Shown here: one piece after another, positions 15,659-25,406 of the stretch
How the letters are laid out: the number at the start of each line of letters is the position of its first letter
How positions within the stretch are numbered: the stretch's first letter is position 1
DNA from: an uncultured Verrucomicrobiota bacterium
GTDB lineage: Bacteria; Verrucomicrobiota; Kiritimatiellia; CAIQIC01; Lenti-01
Direction: 5' to 3'
NCBI GenBank assembly: GCA_938003985.1
Contig: CALKWZ010000068.1
Coordinates: 13,534-77,533, forward strand
Length of the DNA stretch: 64,000 nt
Made by a program: the position numbers and the translations under genes
The notes under the pieces: generated by a model
Told to the model about the DNA's origin: nothing
What the model saw: only the letters and a program-made list of their open reading frames with translations
The model's database searches: none

Positions 15659-16566
15659 GAAACGGATTGGGTCGCGTCGTCGTCGGATTGGGCTGCTGGT
15701 TCGCGTGGGCGGCGGCGTCCGGCGCGGCGGAGCCGGAAGCCGTCCGGGCGTTCGGCGACCATTTGTTCCGGCAGGGCGATTACTACCGCGCCATCACGGA
15801 ATACGAACGGTTCGCGTTTCTCGCGCCGGAGCATCCGGACGTCCCCCGGGTGCGGCTGCGGATCGGAGAAGCCTGTTATTTCGGCGAAAAATGGGATGCG
15901 GCCGCGCGGATGTTCCGCGCGCTGGAAACGCCGGAGACGGAACGGGACGTGCGGCGGGCGGCGGCGCTGTATCTGGCCGCCGTGGCCATGCGGCAACAAG
16001 ACCTCCAGGGCGCGACCGACCTGCTGGAACGGTTCCTGGAGGAGCATCCGGACGACCCGTGGCGCGCGGACGTGGTCGGCCAATTGGTCCTGCTGGATCT
16101 GCGCAGCGGCCGGGCCGACTCGGCCGAGCGGCGCCTGGCGCACGCGCACGCGGCCGGCCGCGCGCCGGCGGCGCCGGGAACGGCCGATCTGGAAGAATGG
16201 CGGCGCTTGCCGCGGAAATCGCCGCTGCTGGCGGGGAGCCTGTCGGCGCTGCTGCCCGGCGCCGGCCAGGCCTACGTGGGCCATTGGAGCGACGCGCTGC
16301 TGGCCTTCGGCCTCAACGCCGCCTTTTTCTGGGGCACCTACGAAGCGTTCGAGCGCGATGAAGCCGTGCTGGGCTGTTTCCTGCTGGCGCTGGACACGAC
16401 CTGGTACTTCGGCAACGTCTACAACGCCGCCAACGGCGCCCGGCGCGTCAACCAAGACCGCCAAAAACGGTTCTTCGAAAATCTGGACGTCCGCTACGGC
16501 CTGGTCTTTCCGCCGGCCCGGAAAGACGGGCCGCGGCCGATGCTCGGCGTGGGTGCGTCGTTCTAG
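15655..16566 (+). CDS. TPR-containing membrane protein, partner of YidD
   Basis: A 303-aa protein with a signal peptide (about 1-24), TPR-like helices at about 28-165 (GDYYRAITEYERFAFLAPEH is one unit) and a hydrophobic C-terminal part beginning with the motif SALLPGAGQAYVGHWSDAL, followed by two or three membrane segments. The LPGxGQ-Y-G motif is typical of small membrane proteins of DUF5683/TM2-like type. It is translationally coupled to yidD. I do not recognise a named family; a role in envelope protein assembly is suggested by context. Confidence 0.65.
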   Translation: MRNGLGRVVVGLGCWFAWAAASGAAEPEAVRAFGDHLFRQGDYYRAITEYERFAFLAPEHPDVPRVRLRIGEACYFGEKWDAAARMFRALETPETERDVRRAAALYLAAVAMRQQDLQGATDLLERFLEEHPDDPWRADVVGQLVLLDLRSGRADSAERRLAHAHAAGRAPAAPGTADLEEWRRLPRKSPLLAGSLSALLPGAGQAYVGHWSDALLAFGLNAAFFWGTYEAFERDEAVLGCFLLALDTTWYFGNVYNAANGARRVNQDRQKRFFENLDVRYGLVFPPARKDGPRPMLGVGASF

Positions 16567-16587
16567 ACGCCGCCGCAACGGCCAAAG

Positions 16588-16617
16588 AAAAGGCCGCGCA
16601 AGAGTGCGCGGCCTTTT
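16588..16617. terminator. Bidirectional terminator between convergent genes
   Basis: An 8-bp GC stem (16592-16599 with 16606-16613) extended by AAAA/TTTT (16588-16591, 16614-16617), giving a U-tract on both strands. It serves the TPR gene and the small membrane gene facing it. Confidence 0.88.
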
Positions 16618-16641
16618 CGGCATTCGCCGTTGGACGGCGGA

Positions 16642-16935
16642 TTATTTCTTGGGGGAAGTCCAGAAGTCGAAGCGCAGATCGGTGTCCGCGCCGCCCGTGG
16701 CGGCATCGACGACGGAGCTGATCATGAAGGGGAAGCAGACCCAGCCCACGAGACATTCCACGAACGGGTAGCTGCCTTGGAAGTCGTTGTTGCTCCACTC
16801 GCCGACGCCCGGCAGGAAGAAGGACAGGACCGCCGGCCCCGCGCCGCCTTTTTCCGCCGCCGCAACGGCCGGAGTCGCCGCAAAGACCGAAAACAGGACC
16901 ACGCACACCAACAGGGCCGTAACCATTTTCTTCAT
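16642..16935 (-). CDS. Small exported/membrane protein of unknown function
   Basis: A 97-aa protein with a signal peptide (MKKMVTALLVCVVLFSVFA, then AAA motifs) and one more hydrophobic stretch. Its mature start GPAVLSFFLPGVGEWSNND resembles the SALLPGAGQAYVGHWSD motif of the convergent TPR protein, so both may belong to one fold group. AAGGAAA lies before the ATG at 16935; the upstream ATG at 17013 gives an unlikely N-terminus. No function can be assigned. Confidence 0.65.
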   Translation of the reverse strand: MKKMVTALLVCVVLFSVFAATPAVAAAEKGGAGPAVLSFFLPGVGEWSNNDFQGSYPFVECLVGWVCFPFMISSVVDAATGGADTDLRFDFWTSPKK

Positions 16936-17074
16936 GTGTTTCCTTTTTATTTTCCGATGGTTCTTGCCATCGTTTATGAACAGAAACGATACCCGAACGC
17001 CCCGGGCCGTCAATCCGATACTGGCATTCGCCGCGCGATTGTCCGGAACCGCTCGGTTTGCCGCCTGCCGGCCG

Positions 17075-17854
17075 TCAGCGGGGCGGCGGATCGCCGAGGA
17101 GTTCGACCCCGTCCGGCGGCGAAAACCGGAAGGTTTCCTCGGGGAGCGGCTGGCCGGCCGCGAACGCGTCCAGTTGGACGTGGCGCTGGACGAACGATCC
17201 CTCGCGCTCGTAGGTGCAGCGGATTTGCCCGGGAAACCAGAAGCCGGGCGCGGCTTCCTGGAAGTCGGATGCCTCCGTTCGGACGGCCAGCCGGTTGTCG
17301 GACGTGAACACTTCCGAACGGACGACGACCTGGCGGACCGGGTCGAGGTCGAAGCAGATCCGGGGGGCGGTCCATTCCAGGCGCCACCAGCCCGGATCGA
17401 GCGGGGAGGCGGACGTCTGCGGCGACTCGGCCGGAAGCGCCCCCGGGTGCAGCCCGTCCACGGCCACCCGGGCGGAAACGGCGGCGAGGCGCTGGGCTTT
17501 TTCGCCGGCGGAAAGCTTCGTCAGGTCGGTCCGCAGCGCTTGGCGCGCGCGCGGCACGTATTCCCACGACTCGTCGGGGCCGATCACGATCGTGCGCGCG
17601 AGGGGCTCGTGGGTGTCGATGCGGATCCGGTCGGGGGCCTGGTAGGCGAAGGTCCAGCGTTCGGTTTGGCTCTGCCGGCCGTTGCGGGTGACGCATTCGA
17701 TCCGGTAGCGCAACGAAGGCAGCGCCGCGAAGCGCGCTTCGATTTCCCGCGCCAGCGCCACCGCCTGTTCCGGCGTGGGCGCCGCCAGCTCTGCGGCGGC
17801 GGCCAAGGCTGCCGAGGACAGGAACAAAACGACCCAGAAACCCATGCGCATCAT
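17075..17854 (-). CDS. LolA-like exported protein
   Basis: A 259-aa protein with a signal peptide (about 1-21). The mature part has the features of LolA/LolB-type lipoprotein-carrier folds: a helix with EIEARFAALPSLRYRIE, then beta strands such as RWTFAYQAPDRIRIDTHEP and SWEYVPRARQALRTDL. It may carry lipids or lipoproteins across the periplasm, but the family is broad. GGAGG lies five bases before the ATG at 17854. It is divergent from ppdK. Confidence 0.6.
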   Translation of the reverse strand: MMRMGFWVVLFLSSAALAAAAELAAPTPEQAVALAREIEARFAALPSLRYRIECVTRNGRQSQTERWTFAYQAPDRIRIDTHEPLARTIVIGPDESWEYVPRARQALRTDLTKLSAGEKAQRLAAVSARVAVDGLHPGALPAESPQTSASPLDPGWWRLEWTAPRICFDLDPVRQVVVRSEVFTSDNRLAVRTEASDFQEAAPGFWFPGQIRCTYEREGSFVQRHVQLDAFAAGQPLPEETFRFSPPDGVELLGDPPPR

Positions 17855-17986
17855 GCCGACCTCCGAACGTGGCGCCCACCATACGGAGCCGTTCCGCCGC
17901 GGTCAATCGATTCCCGCGGCCGCCTCGGAATCCGCCGCCCGGACGCAGGTAAACCGTTTCGAGCGTGGGATTTTGGCGTCGTTGGC

Positions 17987-18015
17987 TTGACAAAACGGGG
18001 GGGAAGGCGGAGGAT
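17987..18015 (+). promoter_or_regulatory. Possible promoter of ppdK
   Basis: A perfect -35 TTGACA (17987-17992) with a weak -10 GAGGAT (18010-18015) at a 17-bp spacing, 82 bases before the ppdK start. The rest of the 243-bp gap 17855-18097 shows nothing else. Confidence 0.4.
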
Positions 18016-18097
18016 GTCGCGAATTTTCCCGGGCTCCCGGCCGCGGGAAGGCGCTTTAAAAAACAACGGGTCCGGCAGGACCACAACGGAGAAGAAC

Positions 18098-20845
<2,748 letters not shown>

Positions 20846-20875
20846 AACGGTCGTTTCCGCGAGGAAATTCCCGCG

Positions 20876-20908
20876 TCCGCCCCCGGTTTTCCGGGGGCGG
20901 ATTTTTTT
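20876..20908 (+). terminator. Rho-independent terminator of ppdK
   Basis: An 11-bp perfect stem (20876-20886 with 20891-20901), TTTT loop and seven T residues (20902-20908). Confidence 0.93.
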
Positions 20909-20932
20909 GTGGATCTCGCGGACCGAGTCCGG

Positions 20933-20960
20933 TTGATTTCGCCGCCGGATTTGGTACGGT
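20933..20960 (+). promoter_or_regulatory. Probable promoter of the LysM lipoprotein gene
   Basis: TTGATT (20933-20938), 16-bp spacer, TACGGT (20955-20960). The ATG is at 20968, only 7 bases further, and there is no Shine-Dalgarno sequence, so the transcript is probably leaderless. Confidence 0.5.
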
Positions 20961-20967
20961 GGCCGGC

Positions 20968-21603
20968 ATGAACAGGAGCCCGCTCGCAACCGGAATTTCC
21001 GCCGTCCTGGCGGCGCTGGCGATCGCGCTCGCCGCCGGCTGCGGCCGCGCGGACGCGGAGCGCCGCGACGCGGGCGACCGCTATCTCCGCCGCGCGCGGG
21101 CCGCGCGGCAGGCGGAAGACGTCGATGGCGCGATCCGCTGGTGCGAAAAAGCGCTCCGGCGGCGGCCGGATTCGGCGGCGGCCCACCGCGAACGGGCCTT
21201 GATCTGCGACCACTTCCAACAGGATTATCTCGCCGCGCTCTACCACTACCGGCGCTATCTGGAATTGCGGCCCGATTCCGCCGAGCGCGCCGACGTCGAG
21301 GAGATGATGGCCGTTTGCGGCCGGAAACTCGCGGCGCAGCTTTCCGGCGCGCCGGCCAAACCGCCGCGCGCGGCCGCGGCGAAGCCGCCGTCCGCCGCGC
21401 CCGTGCCCGTGCCCGTTGCGGCGACCGCCGTGGCCGAACCGCAAACCCACGTCGTCCAGGCCGGCGAAAACCTCGCCACGATTTCTTCCCGCTATTACGG
21501 GACGCCGTCCAGGTGGAAACTGATATTCAACGCCAACCAAGACCGGTTGAACGACGCCAACAACCTGCGCGTCGGCACCCGGATCGTGATTCCCCCGAGC
21601 TGA
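20968..21603 (+). CDS. LysM-domain lipoprotein with TPR repeats
   Basis: A 211-aa envelope protein. The N-terminus is a lipoprotein signal with lipobox LAAGC (Cys about residue 25). Two TPR units follow (about 35-110, EDVDGAIRWCEKALRRRPDS and LAALYHYRRYLELRPDS), then a Pro/Ala linker and a C-terminal LysM domain (about 160-211, HVVQAGENLATISSRYYG and NLRVGTRIVIP), which binds peptidoglycan. It probably tethers the membrane to the wall. The coiled-coil gene follows after 16 bp, so they are likely cotranscribed. Confidence 0.85.
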   Translation: MNRSPLATGISAVLAALAIALAAGCGRADAERRDAGDRYLRRARAARQAEDVDGAIRWCEKALRRRPDSAAAHRERALICDHFQQDYLAALYHYRRYLELRPDSAERADVEEMMAVCGRKLAAQLSGAPAKPPRAAAAKPPSAAPVPVPVAATAVAEPQTHVVQAGENLATISSRYYGTPSRWKLIFNANQDRLNDANNLRVGTRIVIPPS

Positions 21604-21619
21604 CAAGGAGCACCCGCAC

Positions 21620-22357
21620 ATGGGCACCGATTTCTTCGACGACGATCTGGTCCGCGAGCGCGAAGCCGCGCTGAAAATCAAGCTGGACGGCGAAAGCGGC
21701 GGCAAGCGCGACGGGCACATCCCGTCGTCGCGCGACCTGCCCAGCCGGGCGGTGTCCGACCTGACGCTGACCCACCTGGCCCGCCACAAGCAGGAAGTCA
21801 CCGAACAGATGGTGGACAAGACCCAGGAACTGGACCGCTTGCGCGCCCGGCAGGAAGAGCTGGAGAAGGAACGCCGCTTGCTGGAAGATCTGCGCAAGAA
21901 GCAGGAAGCGTTCGAAAGCGGCCGCCGCGAACTCAAGGATCGGCTCGGCGAAAGCCTGGTCCGCATGGAGAAGGACCAGCTGCAGGCGGAGCGCCTGGGA
22001 CAGATGCTCGGCGAAACCCGCCGCGCCTTCCGCGCGCGGCTCGACGAAGTGGATGCGCTGGACGCCGAGTCCTGGACGGAAGACAACTTGCTCGACGAAT
22101 TGAACAAGGCGCTCGCGCTGCTGGAAGACGTCCGGGCGGAGTACAACCAGGGCGTGGCGAAACTCGACGCCGTCCGGCCCGCGGCGGGCGCGGCGGCGCG
22201 GCCGCTGTCCTTCGCCGAAGAACCGGAGGCGGCTCCGGGAAGCGTCGCGCAAGGCTTCGGCTACTGGCTCCGTTCCGGCCTGGCGTTCTCGTTGCCGCTG
22301 ATGGTCTGGCTGGCGGTGCTGCTGGTGGCGTGGATGATCTTCGATTCCTGGATCTGA
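21620..22357 (+). CDS. Coiled-coil protein with C-terminal membrane anchor
   Basis: A 245-aa protein: an Asp-rich start (MGTDFFDDDLVREREA), a long charged coiled coil (about 50-175, rich in E/R/K heptads), a variable linker and one transmembrane helix close to the C-terminus (about 222-242, FSLPLMVWLAVLLVAWMIF). It is therefore a tail-anchored cytoplasmic protein. It is followed by a second tail-anchored protein after a 2-bp gap, then murG and murC. I do not recognise the family; the position suggests a scaffold for cell-wall synthesis, an inference only. Confidence 0.65.
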   Translation: MGTDFFDDDLVREREAALKIKLDGESGGKRDGHIPSSRDLPSRAVSDLTLTHLARHKQEVTEQMVDKTQELDRLRARQEELEKERRLLEDLRKKQEAFESGRRELKDRLGESLVRMEKDQLQAERLGQMLGETRRAFRARLDEVDALDAESWTEDNLLDELNKALALLEDVRAEYNQGVAKLDAVRPAAGAAARPLSFAEEPEAAPGSVAQGFGYWLRSGLAFSLPLMVWLAVLLVAWMIFDSWI

Positions 22358-22359
22358 AC

Positions 22360-22893
22360 ATGGCGGCGCGACGCAAACATTCCGATCTCGAACGGCGCTT
22401 GAAGGAAATCGAGCGCGAGAAAACCGAACTGCGCGCGCGGATCGACGAAGTCCGGCGCTGGACCGACGCCGTGCCGGTGGAATACGCGCCGCGCTCCGAG
22501 CCGCGCCTGCGCGCGGCCGCCGTGCCGGAAAGCCAGCTCCGCGAAACCTCGGCCCGCGCGTTTCTGGAAATCGAGGAACGCGAGGCGGCCGATCTGCCCG
22601 CGGACGAAACTTCGCTGGATTTCGCGCCGGGGCCCGACGGGCTCGACGTCAAGCGCGTGGTGATGCCGCGCCTCCAGCGCACCGACCTGCTCCGGCCGGC
22701 CATCGGCGGCGCCGCGACCGCCGCGCGGCTGATGGAACCGGAACACGACCGGTTCCGCAACTATTTCGGCAGCGCCGGCCTCAAGCGCGTCCGCGAAGCC
22801 CGCAAGGAGCAGGGCAGCCAGCGCGCCCGCACCGTCTTCATGCTGCTGATGGTGGCGACGCTGGGCTTCATCCTGTTCAAGATGATCACCTAG
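22360..22893 (+). CDS. Second tail-anchored coiled-coil protein
   Basis: A 177-aa protein with an N-terminal coiled coil (about 5-36, HSDLERRLKEIEREKTELRA), a central acidic region and a C-terminal transmembrane helix (about 160-175, VFMLLMVATLGFILFKMI). The ATG at 22360 follows the previous stop by two bases. Architecture mirrors the upstream protein, so the two may form a membrane-bound complex. No family recognised. murG begins 39 bp downstream. Confidence 0.65.
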   Translation: MAARRKHSDLERRLKEIEREKTELRARIDEVRRWTDAVPVEYAPRSEPRLRAAAVPESQLRETSARAFLEIEEREAADLPADETSLDFAPGPDGLDVKRVVMPRLQRTDLLRPAIGGAATAARLMEPEHDRFRNYFGSAGLKRVREARKEQGSQRARTVFMLLMVATLGFILFKMIT

Positions 22894-22932
22894 CCGCGCC
22901 GCCGCGGCAACCGGAACGAAGGGATGGTGGCG

Positions 22933-24021
22933 ATGAACGTGGCGGTCGCTTGCGGCGGAACCGGGGGGCACGTGTTTCCCGGTCTGGCCACGGCGCGCGA
23001 ACTGCTGCGCCGCGGCCACGACGTGACCCTGTGGCTGACGGGGCGCGACACCGAGCGGGCGGCGCGCAAGGAATGGGACGGGCCCGTCGTCGAAGTGCCC
23101 GCGCGGGGCTTTCCCTCCGGCTTTTCCCTGGAATCTTTGCGGCGGGGCTGGAATCTCGCGCGCGCGGTCGCGCGGAGCCGCGCGGCCATGCGCCGGAACC
23201 GGCCCGACGTGCTGCTGGCGATGGGGTCCTACGCTTCGGTGGGACCGTGCGGCGCGGCGCGGCTGCTCGGCGTGCCGATCGTGCTGCACGAGGCGAACGT
23301 GGTTCCGGGCCGGGCCGTGCGCCTGTTCGCTCCCGGCGCGGCCGCCGTCGCGGCCGGTTTCGAGGAAACCCGCTACCATTTGCGCCGCGCCAAGCTGGCC
23401 GTCGTGGGTATTCCGCTGCGCGAAGAATTGACCGCGGCCGCGCAGAGCCTGCCGCCGCGCGAAGCCGCCGGCCGCGCGCCGTTCCGCCTGCTCGTCGCGG
23501 GCGGCAGCCTGGGCGCGCACCGGCTCAACGAGGTCGCGGCGGACGCCTTGGCGCGGCTGCAACGGACCGAAATCGATTTTTCGGTCGTCCATCTGACCGG
23601 ACAAGCCGACGAAACGGCCATCCGCGCCGCCTATGAAGCGGCCGGCGTGCGGGCCGAAGTCATCGCGTTCACGACCTACCTGGCGCCGCTGTACCACGCC
23701 GCGGATCTGGCGATCTGCCGCGCCGGCGCGGCGACCTGCGCCGAACTGGCCTACTTCGGCGTGCCGGCGCTGCTGGTGCCGTATCCGCTGGCGGCGCTGG
23801 ACCACCAGACCGCCAACGCGCACGCGCTGGAAAAGCGCGGCGCGGCGGACGTCGTGGCGGAATCCGCGCTGACGCCGGAATGGCTCGAAGCCTACCTGGC
23901 GCAGACCCTGCGCCAACCCGAACGGCTGGCGCGCTTGCGCGAGGCCGCCCGCAAAGAGGGCGTGCGGGACGGCACGGCCGCCTTGGCCGATCTGGTGGAG
24001 CGCTGCGCGCGGCGGCCATGA
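22933..24021 (+). CDS. murG: UDP-GlcNAc:undecaprenyl-PP-MurNAc-pentapeptide GlcNAc transferase (MurG)
   Basis: MurG forms lipid II on the inner face of the cytoplasmic membrane. The 362-aa GT-B enzyme has GGTGGHVFPGLA at the N-terminus, the membrane-proximal VLLAMGSYASVGPC, HEANVVPGRAVR, LVAGGSLGAHRLN and the UDP-GlcNAc site ICRAGAATCAELAYFGVP with LDHQTANA. An ATG at 22924 directly abuts the AAGGG Shine-Dalgarno sequence, so the ATG at 22933, nine bases away, is preferred. It overlaps murC as ATGA. Confidence 0.94.
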   Translation: MNVAVACGGTGGHVFPGLATARELLRRGHDVTLWLTGRDTERAARKEWDGPVVEVPARGFPSGFSLESLRRGWNLARAVARSRAAMRRNRPDVLLAMGSYASVGPCGAARLLGVPIVLHEANVVPGRAVRLFAPGAAAVAAGFEETRYHLRRAKLAVVGIPLREELTAAAQSLPPREAAGRAPFRLLVAGGSLGAHRLNEVAADALARLQRTEIDFSVVHLTGQADETAIRAAYEAAGVRAEVIAFTTYLAPLYHAADLAICRAGAATCAELAYFGVPALLVPYPLAALDHQTANAHALEKRGAADVVAESALTPEWLEAYLAQTLRQPERLARLREAARKEGVRDGTAALADLVERCARRP

Positions 24022-25406
24022 CGGCGCAAGGCGGCAGCTGGCGCGAGGAAATCCGGCGCTGGATCCGGACGCCCGGCGCGCGCGTGCACTTGCTGGGCGT
24101 CGGCGGCATCGGCATGGCCGGCGTGGCGCGGCTGCTGGCCGCGAAGGGTTTGGCCGTGACCGGCTGCGACGGCGGCGCGCCGCGCACGCTGGCGTGGCTG
24201 CGGTCCTGCGGCATTCCCGCGACGACGGGACACGCTCCGGCGCATCTGGCGGGGATCGACTGGGCCATCTTCAGCCCGGCGCTGCAGCCGGGACATCCGG
24301 AACGCGTCGCGGCCGAGAAAACGGGGATTCCGCTTTATCGCCGCGGCCAGGTGCTGCCCGTGCTGGCCGAATCGTGGAAGACGGTGGCGGTTTCGGGCAC
24401 GCACGGCAAGACGACGACCTCTGCGATGATCGCGCACGTCTTGCGGACCTGCGGCGCGGATCCTTCGTGGTGCATCGGCGGCGAACTGCCGCCGGCCGGC
24501 GCGCCGGCCGGCATCGGCCAATCGGAGTGGCTCGCGATCGAAGCCGACGAAAGCGACGGCACGCTGGCCCACTACGCGCCGGAGATCGCGGTGATCACCA
24601 ACGTCGAATTCGACCATATGGAGCATTTCGATTCGCAAGAGGCGATGATCGAATGCTTCCGGGCTTTCGCGCGGCAGGCCAAAGCCGTCGTGTTCTGCGC
24701 GGACGATCCCGAGGCGGCGAAAATCGGCGCGGAAACGGGCGGCATGTCCTATGGTTTTGCGCCGGGCGCGGGTTTCCGGGGCGAGATTCTCGAGGCGGGT
24801 CCGGCCGGCACGCGTTTCGCGGTGCGCGGGCAGGCGGTGGCCCTGCCGTTGCCCGGCCGGCACAACGTATCGAACGCGCTGGGCGCGCTGGCGGCGTGCG
24901 ACCGATGCGGAATCGCGCTGGACGCGGCCGCGGCGGCGCTGGCGAGCTTCGCGCTGCCCAAGCGGCGCTTCGAACTCGTGGCGGAAGCCCGCGGCATCCG
25001 GATCGTGGCCGATTATGCGCACCATCCAACGGAAATCCGCGCGCTGGTCGATGCGGCAAAACAGGCCGGCGCGGAACGGATCTGGGCCGTGTTCCAGCCG
25101 CATCGCTACACGCGCACCCTGGCGCTCGGCGCGGAGTTTCCGCCGGCGTTCGCCGGCGTGGAAGGCGTGATCCTGGCGCCGGTCTACGCGGCCAGCGAGC
25201 CGCCGCTGGAAGGGGGCACGGCGGAAGATCTGCTCAAGCATTTCTGGCGGCATGGTGGCCCGCCGATCGAACTGGTGCAGAGTCTCGCGGCGGCGGCCGA
25301 AACCGTCGCCGCGCGCTGGAAGGCCGGCGATTGGGTGCTGGTGGTCGGCGCGGGCGACGTCGAGGACGTCGGGCCCCTGCTGAAGGAGAAATTGGAGGCG
25401 ACATGA
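24018..25406 (+). CDS. murC: UDP-N-acetylmuramate--L-alanine ligase (MurC)
   Basis: MurC adds the first amino acid of the peptidoglycan stem. The 462-aa Mur ligase has the N-terminal HLLGVGGIGMAGVARLL, the ATP P-loop SGTHGKTTTSAMI (about residue 128), EADESDGT, ITNVEFDHMEHF, the C-terminal ADYAHHPTEIRALV and VFQPHRYTRT. The HLLGVGGIGM and AHHPTE motifs distinguish MurC from MurD/E/F. The ATG at 24018 overlaps the murG stop, and the murC stop overlaps the next start, so three genes are coupled. murB, often next in the cluster, is absent here. Confidence 0.95.
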   Translation: MTAQGGSWREEIRRWIRTPGARVHLLGVGGIGMAGVARLLAAKGLAVTGCDGGAPRTLAWLRSCGIPATTGHAPAHLAGIDWAIFSPALQPGHPERVAAEKTGIPLYRRGQVLPVLAESWKTVAVSGTHGKTTTSAMIAHVLRTCGADPSWCIGGELPPAGAPAGIGQSEWLAIEADESDGTLAHYAPEIAVITNVEFDHMEHFDSQEAMIECFRAFARQAKAVVFCADDPEAAKIGAETGGMSYGFAPGAGFRGEILEAGPAGTRFAVRGQAVALPLPGRHNVSNALGALAACDRCGIALDAAAAALASFALPKRRFELVAEARGIRIVADYAHHPTEIRALVDAAKQAGAERIWAVFQPHRYTRTLALGAEFPPAFAGVEGVILAPVYAASEPPLEGGTAEDLLKHFWRHGGPPIELVQSLAAAAETVAARWKAGDWVLVVGAGDVEDVGPLLKEKLEAT

